Assembly: GCF_000981385.1 (NCBI RefSeq)
Contig: NZ_LATZ01000013.1
Span: 1 to 64,000, forward strand
From: Bacillus sp. SA1-12
GTDB lineage: Bacteria > Bacillota > Bacilli > Bacillales > Bacillaceae
Direction of reading: 5' to 3'
DNA length: 64,000 nt
Below are positions 57,300 through 64,000 of this stretch, piece after piece; the stretch's first letter is position 1, and each line of letters opens with the position of its first letter. The notes beneath the pieces are model-generated. The model was not told the DNA's origin. It made no database searches and saw only the letters and a list, made by a program, of their open reading frames with translations. Both the position numbers and the translations under genes were made by a program.

Positions 57300-58219
57300 A
57301 TTACTTTATTATAGATGACGATCCCGCCATACGAGCAATGCTGACAGATATTATTGAAGACGGAGATTTAGGGAGTGTGGTAGGTGAAGCAGAAGACGGA
57401 GCAATAGTAGACAATGGCTTACTATCTTTAAAAAAAGTTGATATTGTCTTGATTGATTTGCTTATGCCAAGACGAGACGGAATTGAAACGATTCGGGCTC
57501 TTGCTGAAGGATTTCAAGGAAAATTTGTGATGATTTCCCAAATCGAAGCCAAGGAATTGATTGGCGAGGCCTATAGTTTAGGGGCGGAATATTACATTAC
57601 AAAACCTCTCAACCATCTTGAAATAACAGGCATATTAAAAAAAGTAAACGAGCGGGTGCTGTTAGAACAATCGATCAGAGGCATTCAAGAATCGCTGAAC
57701 TTGTTTACAGGCCGCCCTCAGTTCTCGTTCGTCCCCTCCTCTCATACAACAAGTTTAATGGAAGCGGGACGTTCCTTAATTTCTGATCTAGGGATGATAG
57801 GTGAAGGCGGCAGTGAGGATTTGCTTAAAATAGTAGTCTTTCTTCAGAAGGAAAAAGAAAGGCTCGGTTCTGCCTACGCCTTTCCATCACTAAAGGTCAT
57901 TTTTGCTAGTATTGCTGCTGAAAAACTGGGAGATCAAACAAAAGAAGCTGAGATCCTGAAAGAAATGAAAGCATCTGAGCAGCGTGTCCGACGAGCTCTT
58001 TATCAGGCGCTTATCCATATTGCTTCATTGGGATTAACAGATTATACGAATCCTAAATTTGAAGCCTATGCTTCTACATTTTTTGATTTCTCAGAAGTGC
58101 GGAAAAAAATGCTCGAGCTGGAAGATAAAAGCAAAACACCAAACAACCAGAGCCGTATTAACATGAAAAAATTTATCCAAGCATTGTTTATGGAAGCAAC
58201 AAAACTGATTGATTCATAA
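57296..58219 (+). CDS. GlnL-type response regulator (YcbB domain)
   Basis: 307 residues: receiver domain (1-120, phospho-acceptor in DIVLIDLLMPRRDG, KPLNHLE near 104) and the C-terminal YcbB DNA-binding domain (about 130-305, VRRALYQALIHIASLGLTDY). Known relative GlnL activates glutaminase-transporter genes in B. subtilis. Start at 57296 with AAAGG about 9 bases upstream. Likely activates gltP-aspA-maeA through the 10-bp repeats. Confidence 0.88.
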   Translation: MNYFIIDDDPAIRAMLTDIIEDGDLGSVVGEAEDGAIVDNGLLSLKKVDIVLIDLLMPRRDGIETIRALAEGFQGKFVMISQIEAKELIGEAYSLGAEYYITKPLNHLEITGILKKVNERVLLEQSIRGIQESLNLFTGRPQFSFVPSSHTTSLMEAGRSLISDLGMIGEGGSEDLLKIVVFLQKEKERLGSAYAFPSLKVIFASIAAEKLGDQTKEAEILKEMKASEQRVRRALYQALIHIASLGLTDYTNPKFEAYASTFFDFSEVRKKMLELEDKSKTPNNQSRINMKKFIQALFMEATKLIDS

Positions 58220-58238
58220 AAACATACTCCTTAAAAGC

Positions 58239-59144
58239 TTAATCAATAATTAAATGATCAATCTCGACAAAGTCTTTGCTGTCTCGAAATGTTCCTGCAG
58301 AGACACCCACTGCTTTACGGAACACTTTGTTGAAATAGTTGGCATTTGCATAGCCTACTTGGGCCGCAATGTCTGTAACAGTGAGGCTTGTGGAGCGAAG
58401 CAGCTCTGCAGCCTTTTGTATTCTAACTTTAGTCAGGTATTGAACAGGTGTCATATTCAGCTGCTGCTGAAACTGTTTAATAAAGTAATATCTTGAATAG
58501 CCGGATATAGCAGCGATCTCGTCAAGTGTGATCGGTTCATGATAATGTGTTTGGATAAAGGATAAGGCTTTTGTAATCTGAAGCGAAAACTCTTGAACTG
58601 TTTTTTCGATATTCCTTGTAAAACGGTAACACTCCATAATAAACTCATAGGCTTTTGCAGAGGCATAATAGGCGTCTGTAATCTTTTGCTCATATGTATC
58701 GTGATAGTTTCTCAGCAACAGCTGAATCAGCTTGGTATCAGGAGGAATTTTTAAAACCGGACCGCTTTGTTCTTTCATAAACCTCCAGCAGGCGGCTGCC
58801 TCGTTTCCTACAAGTGTAATAAATACAAACTCCCACCCTTCACTATCCTTTGGCAAATAATAGCGATGATCACTAGGAATCTCGACGATGAATGCTTCCC
58901 CAGCTTCTAACGAATAGCTTTTCCCATCTATATCGAGCCTGCCCACTCCTGAGAGCGTATATTGAAACACATAAGTACCGATATCTCTCCGCTTTAATCC
59001 GTGCCAATCATAAACATCACCAAACATTCTCTTTTCCCGGCCGAGCACCGAAATATTTGCCACATCATTAGGAAGTGCTTCATGAAAGCGAAAACCGTAT
59101 GTTCCATAATCCTTCACCGTTTTTCCACGATTAGAAAAAGACAA
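58239..59144 (-). CDS. AraC family regulator with cupin domain
   Basis: 301 residues: N-terminal cupin-like sensor (about 30-120, GKSYSLEAGEAFIVEIPSDH) and C-terminal HTH pair (about 195-290, LDEIAAISGYSRYYFIKQFQ). TTG start with GGGGGTAG upstream. Divergent from melA, so probably its activator, in the manner of other raffinose/melibiose systems. Confidence 0.87.
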   Translation of the reverse strand: MSFSNRGKTVKDYGTYGFRFHEALPNDVANISVLGREKRMFGDVYDWHGLKRRDIGTYVFQYTLSGVGRLDIDGKSYSLEAGEAFIVEIPSDHRYYLPKDSEGWEFVFITLVGNEAAACWRFMKEQSGPVLKIPPDTKLIQLLLRNYHDTYEQKITDAYYASAKAYEFIMECYRFTRNIEKTVQEFSLQITKALSFIQTHYHEPITLDEIAAISGYSRYYFIKQFQQQLNMTPVQYLTKVRIQKAAELLRSTSLTVTDIAAQVGYANANYFNKVFRKAVGVSAGTFRDSKDFVEIDHLIID

Positions 59145-59186
59145 TATTCTACCCCCAAATCACACTAACTTACCATTGAAGTTAAC

Positions 59187-59201
59187 TTGTAAACGTTTTA
59201 C
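59187..59201 (+). promoter_or_regulatory. Candidate cre between araC-type gene and melA
   Basis: TTGTAAACGTTTTAC differs from the cre consensus at one position. Lies in the shared control region. Confidence 0.45.
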
Positions 59202-59324
59202 CATAATTATAACAATAAAAAATAAAAAGTTGAATAAGAGATGCCGCTCTATTTTTTAAAGCAATTTTTTATCCTACCTTAAAAAATAGATAGTCTCTGT
59301 TTCACTTTATAGGGAGGTACTTTT

Positions 59325-60650
59325 ATGTCAAAAATTACGTTTATCGGAGCAGGAAGCACTGTTTTTGCCAAAAATGTTCTAGGTGATTGTATGTTTGTTC
59401 CAGCTTTAGCCGGATTCGAATTCGCATTATTTGATATAGATGAGCAACGCTTAAAGGATTCCGAAAGCATGCTAAACAACTTAAAGCAAAGCTTACAGGC
59501 AAATGTAGTTGTTAAAGCTTATACAGATCGTAAGGAAGCCTTAAGAGGAGCAAAATTCGTGATTAATGCCATTCAAGTCGGAGGCTATAAACCAAGTACA
59601 GTCATCGATTTTGAAATCCCTAAAAAATATGGGCTTCGCCAAACAATTGCCGATACAATTGGAATCGGCGGCATTTTCCGTTCACTTCGCACCATTCCGG
59701 TTATGTGGGATTTTGCCAAAGATATCGAAGAGGTTTGTCCTGACGCCTTATTATTAAACTATACAAATCCTATGGCAACATTAACAGGGGCAATGCTGCG
59801 CTATACAAATGTCAAAACAGTTGGATTATGCCACAGTGTACAAGTTTGCAGCGAGCACCTTCTCAAGTCTTTAGGCATGGATCATGAAGGAATTGAAGAA
59901 AAAATCGCTGGTATTAATCATATGGCATGGCTTCTTGAAATTAAGCGTGACGGCAAAGATTTATATCCGGAAATTAAACGTCGTGCAAGAGAAAAACAAT
60001 TATCAAAGCATGATGATATGGTCCGCTTTGAATTAATGGATAAATTCGGTTATTACGTAACTGAGTCATCTGAGCATAATGCAGAATATCATCCATACTT
60101 CATTAAACGCCATTATCCGGAGCTCATTGAGAAATACAATATTCCTCTTGATGAGTACCCGCGCCGTTGTGTTGATCAAATTGATCGCTGGGAAAAAATG
60201 CGTGACGAGATTGTTAACAATGCGCAGCTTACCCATCAACGTTCTCATGAATATGGATCACGTATCATTGAAGCAATTGAGACAAACGTTCCATTTAAAT
60301 TCGGCGGCAATATTCTTAACACAGGAAGATTAATTAGCAATTTACCAGAAAAAGCAGTTGTTGAAGTTTCCTGCGTTGCTGATCGCAGCGGCATCACCCC
60401 TTGCTATGTAGGAGATCTGCCGGAGCAATTAGCTGCCCTTAACCGAACAAATATTAATACACAGCTTCTAACAATTGAAGCAGCGGTAACGAAAAAGAGA
60501 GAACACATCTATCAGGCAGCCATGCTTGATCCTCATACTGCGGCTGAATTATCGCTCGACGACATCGTTGCATTATGCGATGATTTAATTGAAGCACATG
60601 GTGACTGGATTCCAAAATTCGAAGATCGTAAAGCTATTTCGTTTTCATAA
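59325..60650 (+). CDS. melA: GH4 alpha-galactosidase/alpha-glucosidase (MelA type)
   Basis: 441 residues, glycoside hydrolase family 4, which uses NAD and a divalent metal. Rossmann start ITFIGAGSTVFAKNVLGD, NYTNPMA, metal-binding GLCHSVQ and GINHMAW. Best matched to MelA; substrate (galactoside or galacturonide) uncertain. GGGAGG precedes the ATG. No transporter follows. Confidence 0.9.
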   Translation: MSKITFIGAGSTVFAKNVLGDCMFVPALAGFEFALFDIDEQRLKDSESMLNNLKQSLQANVVVKAYTDRKEALRGAKFVINAIQVGGYKPSTVIDFEIPKKYGLRQTIADTIGIGGIFRSLRTIPVMWDFAKDIEEVCPDALLLNYTNPMATLTGAMLRYTNVKTVGLCHSVQVCSEHLLKSLGMDHEGIEEKIAGINHMAWLLEIKRDGKDLYPEIKRRAREKQLSKHDDMVRFELMDKFGYYVTESSEHNAEYHPYFIKRHYPELIEKYNIPLDEYPRRCVDQIDRWEKMRDEIVNNAQLTHQRSHEYGSRIIEAIETNVPFKFGGNILNTGRLISNLPEKAVVEVSCVADRSGITPCYVGDLPEQLAALNRTNINTQLLTIEAAVTKKREHIYQAAMLDPHTAAELSLDDIVALCDDLIEAHGDWIPKFEDRKAISFS

Positions 60651-60654
60651 AAAT

Positions 60655-60685
60655 AACAACCACCCGTTTTTCACGGGTGGTTGTT
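60655..60685 (+). terminator. Terminator after melA
   Basis: Perfect 13-bp AACAACCACCCGT/ACGGGTGGTTGTT stem with a 5-base loop, followed by TCTGG (short U-tract). Confidence 0.8.
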
Positions 60686-60798
60686 TCTGGTGCCAAATGC
60701 TTTTTACAGATCATCACCTTGCTTTAAAAGTCTTTTGGAACAAACTAGGGTTTTCTCTTTCATAGCAGGCATTGATTATTGAAATGATATGGGTCACA

Positions 60799-61560
60799 TT
60801 ATTTTGTATTTGAGTCAATCTTTTCAACAGCTGTAAGAATTTCATTACGTGCACGATTTCTATGGGACTCCATTAAAATACCAGCAGCATTGCTGTCTTT
60901 TGCCTTCATACATGAGATAATTGCTTTATGCTCCACTATAGAACGCAAAGGAATAGGCCTATGATTAATTGTAAATAATCTTGCTCTATATAATTGGTCC
61001 GAATGGCTATCAATTACCGTCCTAAGACGTTTATTATCCGCATAGTCAATAATCAAGTGATGAAATTGATCATCTAATGCAGCCCATTTTTTTAAATCCT
61101 TTTGTTCAAGCGCTTCTTCCTGCTGCACAATTAATGATTCCAGCTTGTCCAGTTCTACTTCTCCAACCTTTGCGGTAGCGAGACTTACTGCAAGTCCATC
61201 GAGCGTTTCCACTATTTCATAAATTTCTTTAAGGTCTTCCCTCTCAATTGGTTCAACAATGAATCCGCGTCTCGGAATAAGACGAACCATGCCTTCAGTT
61301 TCCAATCGCACAAGAGCTTCCCTAACAGGAGTTCGACTCATTTGCAGCACTTCAGCCATCTCTCGCTCTAGTATCGTCTTACCAGGAGGAAGGATTAAAT
61401 CACGGATAGCCAGCCGAACAATATGATATGCCCGTTGCGGCAACCGGTAATCATCAAATTCTTTTAGACTTTCAATAAAGAGCAAAAAATCTTCCCCCAT
61501 GCTTGTTGCATATTGAGAAGGATGTTTTTCATTATCTTTATCAGTCAACTTTTTCACCAT
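60799..61560 (-). CDS. GntR family regulator, FadR/FCD type
   Basis: 253 residues from ATG 61560. Winged helix (about 40-105, LEREMAEVLQMSRTPVREAL) and an all-helical FCD ligand domain (about 110-245) with metal-type residues in DDQFHHLI and EHKAI. A longer in-frame read reaches 61596. The ligand is likely tartrate or a related hydroxyacid, given the dehydrogenase next door. The matching operator is inside the promoter at 62992-63020. Confidence 0.88.
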   Translation of the reverse strand: MVKKLTDKDNEKHPSQYATSMGEDFLLFIESLKEFDDYRLPQRAYHIVRLAIRDLILPPGKTILEREMAEVLQMSRTPVREALVRLETEGMVRLIPRRGFIVEPIEREDLKEIYEIVETLDGLAVSLATAKVGEVELDKLESLIVQQEEALEQKDLKKWAALDDQFHHLIIDYADNKRLRTVIDSHSDQLYRARLFTINHRPIPLRSIVEHKAIISCMKAKDSNAAGILMESHRNRARNEILTAVEKIDSNTK

Positions 61561-61784
61561 CTCTATCACCAAGTCAATTTTTATTTTCCCAATCAATCTT
61601 ACGCTTAATATTTACTATTTTACATGCCTATAAAGAAAAAAGGTAGTTTGCAAATTCAATACAGATTCTTGAATGTTTATAGAACATCCATAAACGAACA
61701 GTATATCCGCTTTTCAGGCATCGCTAAAATTAGTGTCTGAATCTTATTGCGACTCATTTTATTAGATGCTCATATAAAGAGAGA

Positions 61785-61820
61785 AAGGTAGAAAGATTTC
61801 TAGGGAAATCTCTCTACCTT
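61785..61820 (-). terminator. Terminator after the tartrate-type dehydrogenase
   Basis: AAGGTAGA-AGATTTC pairs with GAAATCT-TCTACCTT around a 4-base loop. The minus-strand tail is CTCTC, so it is imperfect. Confidence 0.6.
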
Positions 61821-61827
61821 CCTCCTT

Positions 61828-62925
61828 TTATACCTCTGCTTCAACCTTCGTTAAATTCTCAATAATCACATCTGTAATTTCAATTGTATTATATGTTCCT
61901 CCCAAGTCACGAGTAAGAATGCCTTGGCGGGTCGTTTCCGCAATTGCTTTATTAATGACTTCTGCTTCTTCTTTTAACCCTAAATGATCTAACATAAGTG
62001 CAGCACTTCCAATAGCTCCAATTGGATTAGAAATTCCTTGTCCGGCAATATCAGGTGCTGAGCCGTGTACGGACTCAAACATACTTGGCGTCCGCCCTTC
62101 CGGATTTAGGTTTGCACTGGCAGCCAATCCCAAGCTGCCTGCCAAAGCGCTTCCTAAATCTGAAAGAATGTCTGCAAATAAATTTGAAGCCACCACAACT
62201 TCCAGCTCCTCAGGTTTTAATATAAACTGGGCAGCTGCTGCATCAACAAGCCATTGATCCGTCTCTACATCTGGATAATCTTTACTCACCCGAGCAAAGA
62301 CTTCATCCCAGAGCACCATCCCATATTGTTGTGCGTTACTTTTCGTAATGCTTGTTACTTTCTTTCTTTTACGTGTCCGAGCCATATCAAAGGCAAAACG
62401 GATGATCCGTTCACAACCATGTTCGGTAAATAAAGCTGATTGTACAGCTACCTCTTTTCCAGGCCCGCGTCCTGAGAAATTCCTTCCCCCGATCCCTGAA
62501 TATTCTCCCTCAGAGTTTTCACGAATCAATATCCAGTTAAGGGTATCTACATCTGGATGATTAAGTCGTCTTGGGACACCTGGCAGAAATTCAACAGGAC
62601 GAATATTAGCCCACTGATCTAAACCCTGGCAGATTTCTAAACGCAATCCCCATAAGCTTACATGGTCTGGTACTCCCGGGAATCCAACTGCACCAAAGTA
62701 AATCGCATCATAATCTCTTAGTTTTTCAACCCCGTCTTCATCCATCATTTTTCCGTTTTTTAAATAATATTCACATCCCCAAGGATAGAAATCGCTTTCA
62801 AATTCAAACTTCCCGTTTGATTTCTTGGCTAAATGATTAATGACACGAAGTCCAGCCTCTACTACCTCTGTACCGATTCCATCACCAGGTACAACAGCTA
62901 AACGGAACTTTTTAGTCTCACTCAT
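61828..62925 (-). CDS. Tartrate dehydrogenase/D-malate dehydrogenase family enzyme
   Basis: 365 residues of the beta-decarboxylating dehydrogenase family. Motifs VVPGDGIGTEVV, WANIRPVEFLPG, RENSEGEYSGIGG, KSNAQQYGMVLWDEVF and FESVHGSAPDIAGQG. The KSNAQ form marks tartrate or D-malate dehydrogenases rather than LeuB. Meso-tartrate would give D-glycerate, the substrate of the kinase encoded at 63656-64000. GGAGGAGGA precedes the ATG. Confidence 0.9.
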   Translation of the reverse strand: MSETKKFRLAVVPGDGIGTEVVEAGLRVINHLAKKSNGKFEFESDFYPWGCEYYLKNGKMMDEDGVEKLRDYDAIYFGAVGFPGVPDHVSLWGLRLEICQGLDQWANIRPVEFLPGVPRRLNHPDVDTLNWILIRENSEGEYSGIGGRNFSGRGPGKEVAVQSALFTEHGCERIIRFAFDMARTRKRKKVTSITKSNAQQYGMVLWDEVFARVSKDYPDVETDQWLVDAAAAQFILKPEELEVVVASNLFADILSDLGSALAGSLGLAASANLNPEGRTPSMFESVHGSAPDIAGQGISNPIGAIGSAALMLDHLGLKEEAEVINKAIAETTRQGILTRDLGGTYNTIEITDVIIENLTKVEAEV

Positions 62926-62991
62926 AAAAATGTCCTCCTCCTTTAACTCCCCTTAAAAGTGGTTAATTTTTTAAATTTCCTTATGATTCTA

Positions 62992-63020
62992 ATCATAAAT
63001 AACGTATACGTTATTGTCAA
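62992..63020 (-). promoter_or_regulatory. Promoter of the tartrate-type dehydrogenase
   Basis: Minus-strand TTGACA (63015-63020), exactly 17 bp, TATGAT (62992-62997). The spacer is filled by the palindromic operator. Confidence 0.85.
62998..63015. promoter_or_regulatory. GntR-type operator O1
   Basis: AATAACGTATACGTTATT is a perfect 18-bp palindrome with the GTATAC core of FadR-type GntR sites, lying within the promoter spacer. Confidence 0.8.
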
Positions 63021-63153
63021 TTGATTATTTTATAATCCTCAATTATTTTAGTGAGAAGCTTTTGTCCATCATAAGTAAATCTTATTTAATTCAAATAAAA
63101 CATAAATCCCCTTAGTCAATCTTTGAATAATACCTGACCTTTATCATAATCAC

Positions 63154-63165
63154 AACGTATACATT
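63154..63165. promoter_or_regulatory. GntR-type operator O2
   Basis: AACGTATACATT shares the core of O1 with one changed position, about 152 bp upstream centre to centre. In the 421-bp gap that also holds the promoter and the YciI terminator. Confidence 0.55.
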
Positions 63166-63290
63166 GATGTGTATTTTGAGAAGATTACTCTAAAATTTTA
63201 TTATTATTATTAATCAGTCTAAGAAAAAGTGCGTTACATCTTTCTTAACAAGATTAAAACTTTATTTTCAATTTAAACTGCTAATAAAAA

Positions 63291-63323
63291 AATAAAGTCC
63301 AACTTTAAATGTCGGACTTTATT
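63291..63323 (-). terminator. Terminator after the YciI gene
   Basis: AATAAAGTCC/GGACTTTATT stem; T-runs on both strands. Confidence 0.85.
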
Positions 63324-63346
63324 TTTGATGGGTTATTATTTGTTTT

Positions 63347-63607
63347 TTACCTAACCATTTCCCACTCATGAATGTTAAACCCTCGTGCTCCTTGGATGAT
63401 ATAGGGGTCTTGTTTTGTGAGTTGTTCCGCTTCTTCAAATGAATTAACTTGATAAATCACTAATCCCCCTTTTCCGTCAGCAAATCGACCATTTGCAAAT
63501 ATTTTGCCCTCTTCGCGCTTCTCGTTTAAATAGTTAAGATGATCTTCCCGGTACTTTTGGCTTTTCTCTTGATCCAACATCGGTAAAAATACAGCAAAGT
63601 ATTTCAT
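63347..63607 (-). CDS. YciI-like protein
   Basis: 86 residues from ATG 63607, ferredoxin-like dimeric alpha-beta fold. YciI features: FAVFLPMLD at the start, HLNYLNEKREEGKIFANGRF, and DPYIIQGARGFNIHEW near the end. Some relatives act on small chlorinated or hydroxyacid compounds; function here unknown. It follows the glycerate kinase after about 50 bp, likely the same transcript. Confidence 0.85.
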   Translation of the reverse strand: MKYFAVFLPMLDQEKSQKYREDHLNYLNEKREEGKIFANGRFADGKGGLVIYQVNSFEEAEQLTKQDPYIIQGARGFNIHEWEMVR

Positions 63608-63655
63608 TGTAATAACCATCCTTTCTGCAATATTAAATGTTATCAAAATACACTT

Positions 63656-64000
63656 TTATATTTGTTTAACTGCATGAAGTAACCGAAATAATTGATTAGT
63701 CGTTACTCTTAAATTGTTGTATGTCACATTTGAATCCATCGCTTCATTCAGTGTCATAGGCTCATTCAAAATTGAAAAGTAGGAAGTAATACCAAGTTTG
63801 TTTAATTTAGATGTCTCATCAGTAATACAGCCTGCTAATGCAAGAACAGGTATTTTATATTTTTGGGCTAGTTGTGCTATCCCAAGAGGAGCCTTTCCCA
63901 TTGATGTTTGACCATCCAGTTTCCCCTCCCCTGTAATCACAAGATCGATACCTTGCATGTTCTTTTCCACTTCAATGATTTCTAACACTAGATTGATACC
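63656..64000 (-). CDS. Glycerate kinase, C-terminal part (runs off the window)
   Basis: The last 114 codons of a type 1 glycerate kinase (GlxK/GarK). The frame stays open to the window edge (GINLVLEIIEVEKN). Signature DLVITGEGKLDGQTSMGKAP, then PVLALAGCI. Phosphorylates D-glycerate to 2-phosphoglycerate. Only the 3' end is present, so start and integrity cannot be judged. Confidence 0.9.
   Translation of the reverse strand, partial: GINLVLEIIEVEKNMQGIDLVITGEGKLDGQTSMGKAPLGIAQLAQKYKIPVLALAGCITDETSKLNKLGITSYFSILNEPMTLNEAMDSNVTYNNLRVTTNQLFRLLHAVKQI

Overview
The window comes from a spore-forming Bacillaceae genome with moderate-to-low GC. The first 24 kb follows, gene for gene and in inverted orientation, the Bacillus subtilis order ddl-murF-cshA-ydbS-ydbT-ydcA-acpS-ydcC-alr-ndoAI-ndoA-rsbRSTUVW-sigB-rsbX-tex-cmpA-sprT-trnS. 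The cortex regulator CmpA, the complete sigma-B module and a MazEF-type EndoAI/EndoA pair all point to Bacillus or a close relative. Species cannot be fixed from this sequence alone. All assignments rest on reading the sequence and recalling protein families; no database search was run.

Layout. 1-1512: the 5' end of a 16S rRNA gene on the minus strand, preceded by eleven tRNA genes (Asn, Ser, Glu, Asp, Gln, Lys, Leu, Leu, Arg, Pro, Gly in transcription order), a tRNA remnant and three promoter-like sites. 1645-4505: sprT, the tiny cmpA, and tex. 4663-9504: the sigma-B stress operon with a perfect internal sigma-B promoter. 9699-14932: endoA toxin-antitoxin, alanine racemase, lipoprotein YdcC, AcpS, rhomboid protease. 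15127-23966: YdbT/YdbS membrane proteins, UV endonuclease UvsE, helicase CshA, an esterase, MurF and Ddl. 24165-31259: accessory singletons (degenerate methyltransferase, ECF sigma/anti-sigma pair, peptidoglycan-binding protein, LOG protein, PAP2-like protein, LysE exporter, YfiT, EmrE-type transporter). 31331-40172: carbohydrate region with a solute-binding lipoprotein, YesMN-type two-component system, GH31 alpha-xylosidase and an AraC regulator, with cre-like sites. 40615-50515: mixed housekeeping (hydrolase, RibD/RibA, thioredoxin-like, mini oxidase-like protein, GlpK, TmrB-like kinase, MFS, DinB). 51259-58219: aspartate/C4-dicarboxylate operon gltP-aspA-maeA, divergent from a GlnK/GlnL-type two-component system, with four 10-bp direct repeats and a perfect cre between them. 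58239-60650: AraC regulator and GH4 MelA. 60799-64000: FadR-type GntR regulator, tartrate-type dehydrogenase, YciI protein and the end of a glycerate kinase, which together suggest tartrate-to-glycerate catabolism.

Between genes the window carries several dispersed repeat families. R1 is a long imperfect hairpin of about 130 bp (five copies, one degenerate). R2 is a 45-250 bp element whose four copies all start at, or within a few bases of, the stop codon of a gene read in the same direction; in murF the element supplies the stop codon. A separate 50-bp tandem array at 41.8 kb ends in a perfect 19-bp hairpin. No CRISPR array, prophage, transposase gene or complete insertion sequence was seen. 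The strongest new leads are R2, the 10-bp repeat operator, the GntR operator inside a promoter spacer, and the tandem hairpin array.
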